Below are positions 15,494 to 24,265 of a DNA stretch of 60,882 nt, one piece after another. Position numbers and translations under genes: made by a program. Origin of the DNA: Paraliobacillus quinghaiensis (GTDB lineage: Bacteria > Bacillota > Bacilli > Bacillales > Amphibacillaceae); the NCBI RefSeq assembly GCF_003426025.1, contig NZ_QJSH01000016.1:1-60882 (forward strand), given 5' to 3'. How positions within the stretch are numbered: position 1 is the first letter of the stretch; the number at the start of each line of letters is the position of its first letter. The notes under the pieces were generated by a model. It saw only the letters and a program-made list of their open reading frames with translations. It did not search any database and was not told where the DNA came from.

Positions 15494-16996
15494 TTATTTA
15501 AATTCATTTTTTAATTGTTTATAAAAGGAGAAGCACATTGCTATCATAATGATAGCAAATGGTAGTGCCGTTATAAGTGAGGCAGTTTGTAACCCCTGTA
15601 AACCACTACTTATTAATAATACAACAGCAATCCCTGCTTGAAGAAATCCCCATAAAATTTTTGTGAATTTACTTGGATTTAATCTACCTCCTGAGGTCAT
15701 CATTGCTAATACAAAAGTTGCTGAGTCTGCTGAGGTAATTAAAAACGTAAAAATCAATGTAATAGCAATACCAATTAATATAGATCCTAGTGGAAATTGC
15801 TGTAATGTGACAAATAGTGCATTAGTTAGATCCTTTTGTACGGCATCCATAATTGGAGCCCCTTGTATAATTTCAAAATATATTGCTGAACCACCTAATA
15901 CAGCCATCCATACCATCGCTACTAGTGCAGGTACAAATAGAACTCCTAATATGAACTCTCTTATTGTCCTTCCTTGAGAAACTCTAGCAATAAATGTACC
16001 AACAAACGGTGACCATGCAATCGCCCATGCCCAATAAAATAAAGTCCATTGGTTAATCCAATTGGTTTCATCTAATGGATTAATGTTAAAGCTCATTTGA
16101 AAGAAATTCTGTAAATAGCTTCCGACACCTGAAACAAATGTATCAATAATAAACTTACTAGGACCTGTAAGAAATGAAAATGCCATCAAAAGAAGTGCAA
16201 CACTTAAATTCACCAAACTTAAAATCCGAATACCTCTATTAAGCCCTGTAAGAGAAGATATCAAGTAAAAAGTTAATAATATAAGCATTATTGCAATCTG
16301 TGATACTGTACCACCAGGGAAATTAAATAAAAATGATAACCCACCGTCGATCTGCAAAATTCCTAACCCAAGGGATGTAGCGACACCTGTTGCGGTTGCA
16401 ATTACAGCTAAGGAATCGATAACTGTTTTCCAACCTTGTTTTTTTTTCATGCTTTCACTTTTAAAGAGTGGTTCTAATGTTTTACTAATCAGTGCATTTT
16501 CCTGCTTTCTAAATTTAAAATAGCCGATAATTAGCCCTATTACTGCAAAAACAGACCACTGATGAATGCCCCAGTGAAACATAGCATATTGGATCGCCTT
16601 ATTAGCAGCTTGGTTGGTCTCAGGTGTAATTCCAGGTGGTGGCTCCATATAATGTGTTATTGGTTCTGAAACACCCCAAAAAACTAAACTTACACCAAAT
16701 CCCGCACTAAACAACATTCCGATCCAATTAAAATAACTAAATCTGGGCTGGTCACTATCCTGTCCTAACTTAATTGTCCCATATCGACTAAAAGCTATAA
16801 ATAAACAAAAACCAATGAAGAAGACGGTTGAGATTAAGTACACCCCTCCAAAATAGTTTGCTGTAAAATCGAAAAATATATTTGCATAGTGTGATAATTG
16901 GTCGGGCTTCAGTGAACCGTAAACAACGAAGACACCTACTAATATAGTAGAGATCCAAAATACCTTTGTTAACCCCATGCTCTCTTGTTTCTTCAT
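15494..16996 (-). CDS. BCCT-family betaine/carnitine/choline transporter
   Basis: 500 residues with about 12 membrane helices. Family signatures include GFGVSLVFWGVSEP and the helix-8 tryptophan segment TLFYWAWAIAWSPFVGTFIARVSQGRT. BCCT proteins such as OpuD bring in glycine betaine or related osmoprotectants with sodium. The start is supported by AGGTGG before ATG. Single-gene unit, consistent with a halotolerant lifestyle together with the two other betaine-type systems here. The exact substrate is not decided. Confidence 0.88.
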   Translation of the reverse strand: MKKQESMGLTKVFWISTILVGVFVVYGSLKPDQLSHYANIFFDFTANYFGGVYLISTVFFIGFCLFIAFSRYGTIKLGQDSDQPRFSYFNWIGMLFSAGFGVSLVFWGVSEPITHYMEPPPGITPETNQAANKAIQYAMFHWGIHQWSVFAVIGLIIGYFKFRKQENALISKTLEPLFKSESMKKKQGWKTVIDSLAVIATATGVATSLGLGILQIDGGLSFLFNFPGGTVSQIAIMLILLTFYLISSLTGLNRGIRILSLVNLSVALLLMAFSFLTGPSKFIIDTFVSGVGSYLQNFFQMSFNINPLDETNWINQWTLFYWAWAIAWSPFVGTFIARVSQGRTIREFILGVLFVPALVAMVWMAVLGGSAIYFEIIQGAPIMDAVQKDLTNALFVTLQQFPLGSILIGIAITLIFTFLITSADSATFVLAMMTSGGRLNPSKFTKILWGFLQAGIAVVLLISSGLQGLQTASLITALPFAIIMIAMCFSFYKQLKNEFK

Positions 16997-17187
16997 AAAG
17001 CCACCTCTGTAAAAAATCTATATACCGAAAGTATATGAAAATAAATTGAATTAATAAATTATATATAGTTAATAATTTATTTCCTTTTAAAATTCATTTT
17101 AAACATGACATTATATAAATGTTTTAAAAAAATAAAAACGGATATAGTATTACATGAGCAAATATTATTTAATTAAGGAGGCTAACT

Positions 17188-17955
17188 ATTTATTTCTTAG
17201 CAACCACTTTAAAAACTTTTAACATTCGCACTACAGACGGTGAGTTAGGTGAAGTAAAAGATATCTATTTTGATGAGAAATATTGGGCAGTACGCTATTT
17301 AGTAGTCGATACCATTAAATGGCTACCAGGTAAGAAAGTATTGTTATCACCAATTTCTTTTGATCATGTAGATTCTAAAAACAGTACAGTAAATATACTG
17401 GCATCAACAGATACTGTTAAAAATGCCCCAAACAAAAACGAGGATGAACCAGTCTCTAAACAAGATGAGGTGAATTTAGCTAATCATTATGGGTGGCCAA
17501 ATTATTGGAGTACAGTAGGACCTTGGGGAGGCTTTGCTAATCCAAGCGTATTAGCCGTATCAAATAAAGCAGCAGAAATTCAAGATGCAACTGAAGCTGA
17601 CCATATAGATGATCATCATTTAAGAAGTATTAATGAGATAAAAGGTGATTTTACTGGTTATAGTGTAGAAGGATTAGATGGAAAAATAGGACATGTATCT
17701 GATTTTGTTATTGATGACACAAAATGGGATATTAGTTATCTAGTTGTTGAAACTAGCCGCTTATTGGTTGGTAACTTTATATTAATAGCAAAAGATTGGG
17801 TCCAAGACATTGAATGGCATGATAAAAAAGTGTTTGTGGACATTACAGAAGAACAAGCGAAGGAAGCTGCTGACTTTGATACAGAAAAACCTATTACTAG
17901 GGATTATGAAGCAGAACTCTATTCAAAATTAGGAAAACCAAAGCATTGGGATTAA
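17188..17955 (+). CDS. PRC-barrel domain protein with apparent ATT start
   Basis: About 255 residues with two PRC-barrel domains (about 3-75: TTDGELGEVKDIYFDE; about 150-220: GLDGKIGHVSDFVID). The frame is open from the stop at 17170, but no ATG, GTG or TTG occurs until 17341, which would cut away the first domain. A strong AGGAGG ends 6 bases before ATT 17188 (then TAT TTC TTA), so ATT is the likely start. PRC-barrel proteins of this type are small cytoplasmic or surface-associated proteins of unknown role in Bacillaceae. Followed by a terminator. Confidence 0.75.
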   Translation: MYFLATTLKTFNIRTTDGELGEVKDIYFDEKYWAVRYLVVDTIKWLPGKKVLLSPISFDHVDSKNSTVNILASTDTVKNAPNKNEDEPVSKQDEVNLANHYGWPNYWSTVGPWGGFANPSVLAVSNKAAEIQDATEADHIDDHHLRSINEIKGDFTGYSVEGLDGKIGHVSDFVIDDTKWDISYLVVETSRLLVGNFILIAKDWVQDIEWHDKKVFVDITEEQAKEAADFDTEKPITRDYEAELYSKLGKPKHWD

Positions 17956-17968
17956 TAATGCAGATTTT

Positions 17969-18002
17969 AAAAGACACGTCTTTAGAAAAGCGTGTCTTTT
18001 AT
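17969..18002 (+). terminator. terminator of the PRC-barrel gene
   Basis: Stem AAAAGACACG/CGTGTCTTTT with a 12-base loop. Confidence 0.8.
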
Positions 18003-18095
18003 TTGTTGTTTTTATGATTATCCTATTTTACACTTTTTAATTTTTTTGAAATATACTTAACGACAACAATATAGTGTTGTACGGATTATATAATA

Positions 18096-19220
18096 CTATC
18101 TATTTGCAACAATAGATTTTCTTTTATATAACCAAGAACCTAGCAAGTATGAGACACTTCCCCACAGTAGTACTATGAGAATTCCAAACCAGAGCGATCT
18201 TGAAAAAATACTAGCTTCGTAAATCATTGTATCTCTCAATCCATCAACAAAATAGGTTAATGGTAATACATTTGACAGAGGTTGTATCCAACTTGGCATT
18301 GTTTCAATTGGGATAAACACACCACTTAAAAACATCATAATAAAGCTTCCGATGTTTGCAACCCCCATGTATGCTTCTGATGTTTTACTAAAAGAAGAGA
18401 TTAGATAACCGAGCGCATTAAATGAAAGAGCACCAAATAAAAAGACAATACCCAGGCTTAGGAAATTAATATAAAGGTTAGCACCAAACACAAACACTCC
18501 TATTAGTGATAACAGAACAATCTGTATGATGCTAAACAGCAGTCGCATTGTCATATCACTTATCCCAAAAATACTCATTTTGGCTGGTGTCATTCGCAAT
18601 CTTTTGATCAAACCTTTTCTACGCATTTCTACTAAGTCGACCATGCCAAATAATCCACCCTGTGCGATCGCTAGAGCAATCATACCGGTTAAAAGAAAAT
18701 CGGTATAATTCAATTCAGAACTTCCAGAAGAAATTGTTTTAAATTCCAATTGATACATAGGGACTGTATTCGTTACAGATAGATTTACTTGTTGAACAAG
18801 TTTATCTAACATACCTGAAATGGCTTGAGTGGTCACACCTTGCTCGTTTTCTTTGTTTACTATTAGTAAAAGTGAAGTTTTTTCCACTGATCTAGGTAAT
18901 ATAATGGCGGCATCGACTTCTTGATCTTTTACCCATTTCTCTGCTTGCTCTCGATTCACTGCTTCTCCAGACTTTATATCTAGTAGTGCATTTTGATTAA
19001 TTTGTGCTAAAAGAATTTCTGATGTTTGATTAGAACCCTCATTAACAAGTGCAATTTCTGCACTGAAATCCTCATTTGAACTGCCACTAAAAATAACCAT
19101 AAAGATTACCATTAATATAACAGGGAAAAATATTCCCCAAAACCAAGCTTGTTTTTCACGCATGGTCAGTTTTAATTGTGCAAGGAACATTTGTTTAAAT
19201 TGATTTAAGTTATTTTTCAT
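18096..19220 (-). CDS. ABC-2 type transporter permease
   Basis: About 374 residues. N-terminal membrane helix (FFPVILMVIFMVIFSG), a large extracytoplasmic loop to about residue 160, then five helices (about 175-370), the standard ABC-2/DrrB-like plan. It should form the membrane part of an exporter with the ATPase encoded directly upstream. ATG 19220 follows GGAGAG and lies 1 base after the ATPase stop, whereas the longer frame would overlap the ATPase. Cargo unknown (drug, lipid or peptide). Confidence 0.85.
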   Translation of the reverse strand: MKNNLNQFKQMFLAQLKLTMREKQAWFWGIFFPVILMVIFMVIFSGSSNEDFSAEIALVNEGSNQTSEILLAQINQNALLDIKSGEAVNREQAEKWVKDQEVDAAIILPRSVEKTSLLLIVNKENEQGVTTQAISGMLDKLVQQVNLSVTNTVPMYQLEFKTISSGSSELNYTDFLLTGMIALAIAQGGLFGMVDLVEMRRKGLIKRLRMTPAKMSIFGISDMTMRLLFSIIQIVLLSLIGVFVFGANLYINFLSLGIVFLFGALSFNALGYLISSFSKTSEAYMGVANIGSFIMMFLSGVFIPIETMPSWIQPLSNVLPLTYFVDGLRDTMIYEASIFSRSLWFGILIVLLWGSVSYLLGSWLYKRKSIVANR

Positions 19221-19221
19221 C

Positions 19222-20151
19222 TTAATCTCTCCACTCCTTGCCAGTAAATGAGATAAAGACATCTTCCAAACTCATTTCGTCAATTGAAACCTGCTCCACA
19301 CAATATTGTTTTTCTTTTGTAAACCGAAATAAGTTATAAAGAGTATCTTCTGTGTTTGTTGTCCATAGTTTTAATGTTTTTCCGATTTGTTCTGTACGTT
19401 CTACAGTTGAAAGTTTCTCAATGAATTGATTAGTGTGGTAAGCTGATTCTTCACCATTTAAGAATGATAGATGTACTTCCTTTTCTTTTGTTAATTTTTC
19501 AATAAGTGCAGGTGGTGTATCTAAAGTTACAATCTTACCTTGATCAATAATACAAACCCGATCACTTAATTTTTCTGCTTCTTCCATATAATGGGTTGTT
19601 AATATTGTAGTTTTCCCTAAGTTTTTCAACTGTAAAATAATGTCCCAAATGTTACGGCGTGCTTGTGGATCTAAGCCTGTGGTTGGTTCATCTAGAAAAA
19701 TAATTTCAGGATCACTAATCATTGCAAGCCCGATAGCTAACCTTTGGCGCTGGCCACCTGATAATTTTTTTACGTGGTTATTTTGATGTTCAGTAAGATT
19801 GACTAATGCAAGTATTTCTTCTGTAGATTTTGCCTTATTGTAAAATGTTGCAAAAAGGTCTAAGTTTTCTTTCGGTGTCAGTAAATCGAACATTGCACCC
19901 GATTGTGGTTGGACTCCAATCTTCATCTTGATGGCATCTGCATCTTTATCCCATTTCAAGTTACCAAATTGTATTTCTCCTTGGTCTGGCTGCACTAAAC
20001 CTTCAATCATTTCTAATGTAGTCGTTTTTCCTGCACCATTTGGCCCAATAATAGTGAAAATTTCCCCAGCTTTTACTGAGAAACTTATATCACGCACTGC
20101 ATGAATGGTGCCAAATGACTTCTGTAAATGCTTTACTTCTAAAATCGCCAT
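19222..20151 (-). CDS. ABC transporter ATP-binding protein (drug/daunorubicin exporter type)
   Basis: 309 residues with Walker A GPNGAGKTT (about 37-45), signature LSGGQRQR, Walker B IIFLDEPTTGLDP and H-loop TTHYMEEA, plus a ~90-residue C-terminal extension typical of exporter ATPases (DrrA/CcmA-like group). It powers the ABC-2 permease encoded downstream; the two genes are almost contiguous. AGGAAGGCGAGG precedes ATG. Confidence 0.88.
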   Translation of the reverse strand: MAILEVKHLQKSFGTIHAVRDISFSVKAGEIFTIIGPNGAGKTTTLEMIEGLVQPDQGEIQFGNLKWDKDADAIKMKIGVQPQSGAMFDLLTPKENLDLFATFYNKAKSTEEILALVNLTEHQNNHVKKLSGGQRQRLAIGLAMISDPEIIFLDEPTTGLDPQARRNIWDIILQLKNLGKTTILTTHYMEEAEKLSDRVCIIDQGKIVTLDTPPALIEKLTKEKEVHLSFLNGEESAYHTNQFIEKLSTVERTEQIGKTLKLWTTNTEDTLYNLFRFTKEKQYCVEQVSIDEMSLEDVFISFTGKEWRD

Positions 20152-20275
20152 TAACTAACCTCGCCTTCCTAATAACTTCAACATTTTGATTTTAGCAGAT
20201 TTCTCATGAAATATTTGGCGAATTTTAGAAACACAGACCTAAATAAAGATATTTTTATCCTTTTCGGCAAGAAGA

Positions 20276-20322
20276 CTCCATCTGACTTGTGTTAGGGGCG
20301 AAGCCCAACAATTCAGGTGGAG
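20276..20322 (+). other. left-end hairpin of the IS605 element
   Basis: CTCCATCTGA pairs with TCAGGTGGAG (one G-T pair), followed inward by TTGT/ACAA and GGGC/GCCC with a GAA loop. Such imperfect hairpins at IS605 left ends are recognised by TnpA. Confidence 0.6.
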
Positions 20323-20452
20323 ATGAATTGCTGTCAGCCAATAGGCTGAAATCTTTTGTTTGATTATCATAATTATCCACTATTTAAAGAGCGAATGTTC
20401 GCTTTTTTTGTACCCAGTGATATAATTAGTCGTAGATGGGAAGTGTTTTGAT

Positions 20453-20854
20453 ATGATAACAAAATTAGACAGTAATAATCATTCAGTATTCTTACTCTAC
20501 TACCACTTGGTTTTCGTGATTAAGTATCGTAGAAAAGTAGTAAACGATGAGATTTCAGACTACCTGAAAGAACATTTCATACGATTACTTGAGCCAAAAG
20601 GAATTACAGTAGAAGAATGGAACCATGATGTCGACCACGTTCATATATTGTTTCGTTCAGTTCCAAATATCGATTTGTCAAAATCTATTAACACTTACAA
20701 AAGTGTTAGTTCTCGTTTTGTAAAACGAGATTTCCCTCAGATAAAACAATACCTGTGGAAAGAGATGTTTTGGTCTCGAAGTTATTGTCTTTTGACAACG
20801 GGCGGTGCACCTATCGAGACAATTCGTAAATATATAGAGTCTCAAGGAAAATAA
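20453..20854 (+). CDS. tnpA: IS200/IS605-family transposase TnpA (Y1 HUH)
   Basis: 133 residues, full length for the family. The HUH metal motif is H62-V-H64 in VDHVHILF, and the nucleophile is Tyr127 in IRKYIESQ. LVFVIKYRRKV near the start is the usual opening strand. It cuts and rejoins single-stranded element ends. The catalytic residues look intact, so the element may be active. The stop lies 35 bases before the tnpB ATG. Confidence 0.92.
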   Translation: MITKLDSNNHSVFLLYYHLVFVIKYRRKVVNDEISDYLKEHFIRLLEPKGITVEEWNHDVDHVHILFRSVPNIDLSKSINTYKSVSSRFVKRDFPQIKQYLWKEMFWSRSYCLLTTGGAPIETIRKYIESQGK

Positions 20855-20889
20855 TCCTAATTAACTCTCTGAGAAAGGTGGTGAACAAA

Positions 20890-22245
20890 ATGACCAGGAA
20901 AAAGGCAGTTAAAGTATTGCGTAAACAAAAGAAAACCGAAAACATTCAACGGTTCACTCAAAAACAAAATATTGGACGAGCTAGCCTCACAGCAAAAGAA
21001 TATCGTCTACTGCAACGCATGACTCATAGTTCAAAAGCATTGCGGAATGTTGGATTATATACAATAAAACAATGTTACTTAAACAACAATAGGATGGCGA
21101 CGGTGAAGGAAGTGGATGCTGCAATGCAAGCGGATGTGAATTATTGGGGCATTCAATCAAACGCCGTTCAAGCTATTCGTAGAACGTTGTTTTCGGAAGC
21201 AAAGAGCTTTTTTAAAGCATTGGAACAATGGAAGAAAACTCCTGAAAAATTTACCGGTCGTCCTAAGTTTCCGAAGTATTCTGGCTCGACTGACAAACGG
21301 ATTATTGAAATCTACCAAGTTCCGAAAATAGATAAAGATGGATTTTGGACGCTTCCCATGAACGTGGAATTCAGAAAGCGTTTTGGTTCTATCAAAATTC
21401 GAATGCCGAAGAACTTGTTAAACCGGAAAATCTCCTATATTGAAATCAAACCTAAGCAAAAAGGTCGGTTCTTTGAGGTGCATTACACGTATGAAGTGTA
21501 TGTTGCTCAAATGAAAAAAAAATCTACGGCCACGATTAACGCTTTGGGTTGTGATTTAGGTGTAGACCGATTATTGAGTTGTGCAACGAATAAAGGCGAC
21601 ACATTCTTAATCGACGGCAAAAAACTCAAATCTATCAACCAATACTTTAATAAATCCATAAGCAATCTCCAACAGAAAAACATTGAAAACGGTATTTCTA
21701 AACGTATGATAACCAATAAAATAGCAGATCTTTGGAACAAACGTGAAGCTCAAATTAACGGATATTTTTCACAAGCCGTCGGTTTGTTGTTCAAAAAAGT
21801 GAAGGAATTGAATATCGATACTGTTGTTGTCGGTTATAACGCTGGTTGGAAACAAGCGTCCGATATGGGAAAAAAGAATAATCAACAGTTTGTCCAAATT
21901 CCATTTCAGAAACTCCTATCTGCCATTGAAAATAAATGTTTAAAAGAAGGCATTCTTTTCAAAAGACAAGAAGAAAGCTATACCTCAAAAGCTAGTTTCC
22001 TAGATAGAGACAGTGTGCCTATTTGGTCAAAAGAGGATAAAACTCACCACCGTTTCAGTGGTAAACGTGTAACGCGTGGTTTGTATCAAAGTCAAGCAGG
22101 GCATTGTATTCATGCCGACATCAACGGCGCATTGAATACGCTACAGAAATCAGAAGTTGTGGAATTTGATAAAAATCTCAAAGTGAAAGTGCCATTCTTA
22201 TTGGCAGTGCAAAAACGTAAGGCTGTTGCCTCGTGCATAGCTTAG
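20890..22245 (+). CDS. tnpB: TnpB, RNA-guided endonuclease (IS605 OrfB)
   Basis: About 451 residues. RuvC-like domain with D222 (GCDLGVDRLL) and D410 (HADINGALNTL). At the place of the usual RuvC-II Glu the sequence reads VVVGYNAGWKQ with Gly315; the nearest acidic pair is E361/E362 in RQEESYTSKASF. No CxxC zinc ribbon is visible between these. TnpB cuts DNA guided by an RNA made from the element's right end and so keeps the element in the population. Start taken at ATG 20890 after GGTGG; GTG codons at 20878 and 20881 are alternatives. Confidence 0.9.
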   Translation: MTRKKAVKVLRKQKKTENIQRFTQKQNIGRASLTAKEYRLLQRMTHSSKALRNVGLYTIKQCYLNNNRMATVKEVDAAMQADVNYWGIQSNAVQAIRRTLFSEAKSFFKALEQWKKTPEKFTGRPKFPKYSGSTDKRIIEIYQVPKIDKDGFWTLPMNVEFRKRFGSIKIRMPKNLLNRKISYIEIKPKQKGRFFEVHYTYEVYVAQMKKKSTATINALGCDLGVDRLLSCATNKGDTFLIDGKKLKSINQYFNKSISNLQQKNIENGISKRMITNKIADLWNKREAQINGYFSQAVGLLFKKVKELNIDTVVVGYNAGWKQASDMGKKNNQQFVQIPFQKLLSAIENKCLKEGILFKRQEESYTSKASFLDRDSVPIWSKEDKTHHRFSGKRVTRGLYQSQAGHCIHADINGALNTLQKSEVVEFDKNLKVKVPFLLAVQKRKAVASCIA

Positions 22246-22537
22246 TGGGTGTGTCAACCATCCATGTGTATTCGTCACTTTTGTGCCGGAGCTTGTAGTA
22301 CATAGTGCGTAAGACTATGACTTCGCCGTATTCATTCGGAGAACCTTAACTCATTGTAGGGAGGGTGCAAGTGGAAAAACGATAGTACGTCGCCAGTACC
22401 AACCAAAAACTTGCTTGGGCTGTCACCGTAAGGTGGCATGAATTCTAGAGCGTCAAACAGTCTAGTAATAGACGAGAAGACCTAGAGTTCTAACTCAAGC
22501 CCCCACTGAGAAGATTTACCTCAGTGGGGGTAGTTGA
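22246..22537 (+). ncRNA. candidate omegaRNA/reRNA and right end of the IS605 element
   Basis: About 290 bases without a gene, more GC-rich than the surroundings and full of hairpins: GTCTA/TAGAC inside GAATTCTAG/CTAGAGTTC (about 22440-22493), then CCCCCACTGAG/CTCAGTGGGGG. TnpB systems make a guide RNA from exactly this place, with the guide taken from the bases just outside the element (here starting around 22538). The RNA is inferred from known TnpB biology; its 5' end cannot be seen. Confidence 0.6.
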
Positions 22538-22617
22538 CAATGAATGAAATAGTTATGCACTCTAGTCCAAACTTAAAACGTCCTTAATCATATAAAGTAA
22601 TAAAGGAGGTATAATAA

Positions 22618-23430
22618 ATGGTAAAAATCTTTATTGATCCTGGACATGGTGGAAACGATCCAGGAGCTACTGCTTATGGGTTAAACGAAAAAGATATTAA
22701 TCTTAATATTGCATTGAAATTAGATAGATTATTGACGCAATCTTACAAAGAAGTATCTACACGTCTTGCACGAACGTCAGATACTACTGTTACCTTAGAT
22801 GAAAGAACAAACATGGCAAATGCTTGGGGAGCAGATTACTATCTTTCCATTCACATTAATGCAGGAGGTGGAGTTGGGTTTGAAAGTTACATCTGGAATG
22901 GTAGCTTTTCAAATAAAAGGAAAACAGAAAGCTTACGCACTAACATACATGAAGAAATTGTTGAAAATGTTGGGTGGCGTGATCGTGGGAAAAAAGAAGC
23001 GAACTTTCATGTTCTAAGAGAATCAAGTATGCCTGCTGTGCTTACTGAGAATGGATTTATTGATAATAGAAATGAAGCCAATGAAATGCGAGAATCTAAT
23101 TGGATAGAACACATTGCAGAGGCTCATGCTTCGGGTATAGCCAAAGCTTTCAATTTAGTGAGGAAAGCTGAAACAGAAGATCCACAGGAGACCAACACTT
23201 TCTATCGCGTCGTAACAGGTTCTTTTAAGTTAGAAAATAATGCAAGGCAACGAAGGTATGTATTAAGAGATCAGGGCTATAATAGTTTCATAGTCGAGTT
23301 TACACATGATGGAACGACATATCACCGGGTTGTAACAGGTTCATTTCAAAACAAGTCGAATGCAGAAGTCCGTCAAAAAGAACTAGAAAGAATAGGTTTT
23401 GAATCATTTCTTGCAACATTTACACTATAA
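22618..23430 (+). CDS. N-acetylmuramoyl-L-alanine amidase with SPOR repeats (CwlC-like)
   Basis: 270 residues. Amidase_3 domain (1-175) with zinc/catalytic residues H10 (FIDPGHGG), E24, H79 (LSIHIN) and E144 (LTENGFIDN), all present. The C-terminal part holds two SPOR-type repeats (about 195-230 and 233-268; each with FYRVVTGSF or YHRVVTGSF). There is no signal peptide, as in CwlC, which lyses the mother cell late in sporulation. AAAGGAGGT precedes ATG by 7 bases. Followed by a terminator shared with lexA. Confidence 0.87.
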   Translation: MVKIFIDPGHGGNDPGATAYGLNEKDINLNIALKLDRLLTQSYKEVSTRLARTSDTTVTLDERTNMANAWGADYYLSIHINAGGGVGFESYIWNGSFSNKRKTESLRTNIHEEIVENVGWRDRGKKEANFHVLRESSMPAVLTENGFIDNRNEANEMRESNWIEHIAEAHASGIAKAFNLVRKAETEDPQETNTFYRVVTGSFKLENNARQRRYVLRDQGYNSFIVEFTHDGTTYHRVVTGSFQNKSNAEVRQKELERIGFESFLATFTL

Positions 23431-23434
23431 ATTA

Positions 23435-23475
23435 AAAGAGCAGTACCAATTAAAAATGGCGCTGCTCTTTTTTTG
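23435..23475. terminator. terminator between cwlC-like gene and lexA
   Basis: Stem AAGAGCAG/CTGCTCTT with long loop and T run, between converging genes. Confidence 0.75.
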
Positions 23476-24108
23476 TTAATGAATATGTCGATATAAACCT
23501 ATTACTTTTCCTAAGATAGATACGTTATCATAGCGTAATGGCTCCATTGTAGCATTTTCAGGTTGAAGGCGTATATGATCTTTCTCTTTAAAGAAACGTT
23601 TGACTGTTGCTTCTTCTTCATCAGTCATTGCAACAATAATTTCTCCATTTTGAGCTGTTTGTTGTTGTTTTACAATTACCATATCACCATCTAAGATACC
23701 AGCTTCTATCATACTTTCACCCTCAATGACTAAGACAAAAATAGATTGGTCATTAGCATCTCCATTGGTAATAGAATAAGGTAGAGGTACATATTCTTCA
23801 ATGTTTTCTACAGCTGTAATCGGGATGCCAGCTGTAACTTTACCAATAACAGGTGCAAACGTTGCTTCTCCTTTAGGAATGCTAGTTTCATCCTCAGAAT
23901 TTAACACTTCAATTGCTCTTGGTTTAGTTGGATCTCTTCTAATATACCCTTTTTTCTCAAGTTGAGAAAGATGACCATGTACAGTAGAGCTTGATGCTAA
24001 CCCAACAGCTTGTCCTATCTCTCTAACAGAAGGTGGATACCCTTTAGCTTGTACTTGTGTTTTTATGTAATCTAAAATTGTTTCCTGTCGTTTAGAGATT
24101 TTTATCAT
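23476..24108 (-). CDS. lexA: LexA repressor of the SOS response
   Basis: 210 residues. N-terminal winged helix ([35 protein letters not shown]), the self-cleavage Ala-Gly pair in KVTAGIPI, catalytic Ser in EGESMIEAG and catalytic Lys in EATVKRFF. It represses DNA-damage genes and cleaves itself with RecA. ATG 24108 has GGAGGTG upstream; the extra 7 codons of the longer frame include that site. Its own promoter and the divergent yneB-side promoter both carry LexA boxes. Confidence 0.95.
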   Translation of the reverse strand: MIKISKRQETILDYIKTQVQAKGYPPSVREIGQAVGLASSSTVHGHLSQLEKKGYIRRDPTKPRAIEVLNSEDETSIPKGEATFAPVIGKVTAGIPITAVENIEEYVPLPYSITNGDANDQSIFVLVIEGESMIEAGILDGDMVIVKQQQTAQNGEIIVAMTDEEEATVKRFFKEKDHIRLQPENATMEPLRYDNVSILGKVIGLYRHIH

Positions 24109-24143
24109 AAATTGTGCACCTCCGTACATATTTTAATAATGCT

Positions 24144-24182
24144 AGTATAGCATGCATTACTAGAATAGACAAACATTAGTTC
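24144..24182 (-). promoter_or_regulatory. lexA promoter with LexA box
   Basis: On the minus strand GAACTAATGTTT (24171-24182) fits the Bacillus LexA box GAAC-N4-GTTC with one change. It overlaps a -35 TTGTCT, and a -10 TATACT lies at 24144-24149 with 17-base spacing. LexA should repress its own gene. Confidence 0.7.
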
Positions 24183-24191
24183 TTAAAAATG

Positions 24192-24219
24192 TTGACAAGA
24201 ACAAAAGTTCTAGTATAAT
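24192..24219 (+). promoter_or_regulatory. SOS promoter with perfect LexA box, yneA/yneB side
   Basis: TTGACA (24192-24197) and TATAAT (24214-24219) are separated by 16 bases, and the spacer holds a perfect palindrome GAACAAAAGTTC (24199-24210). This is a near-ideal LexA-blocked promoter. Confidence 0.85.
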
Positions 24220-24231
24220 AAAAATAACAAC

Positions 24232-24243
24232 GAACAGAAGTTC
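24232..24243 (+). promoter_or_regulatory. second LexA box, yneA/yneB side
   Basis: GAACAGAAGTTC, preceded by C, matches the CGAAC-N4-GTTC consensus and lies just downstream of the -10 box, 23 bases before the small ORF. Two boxes imply tight SOS control. Confidence 0.8.
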
Positions 24244-24265
24244 TGTGTTTGAGGAGGAGAACAAA

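Larger units (their letters stand above)
20270..22537 (+). mobile_element. IS200/IS605-family element with tnpA and tnpB
   Basis: Two genes in the same direction (tnpA 20453-20854, tnpB from 20890) flanked by structured ends: a left imperfect hairpin at 20276-20322 (CTCCATCTGA/TCAGGTGGAG outer stem, GGGC/GCCC inner stem) and a right hairpin CCCCCACTGAG/CTCAGTGGGGG at about 22500-22530 followed by TAGTTGAC. IS605-type elements lack terminal inverted repeats and move as single strands. Exact ends cannot be fixed without an empty site; TTTAT at about 20255 is a possible left target. It lies between divergently read ABC genes and the amidase gene and breaks nothing visible. Confidence 0.85.
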
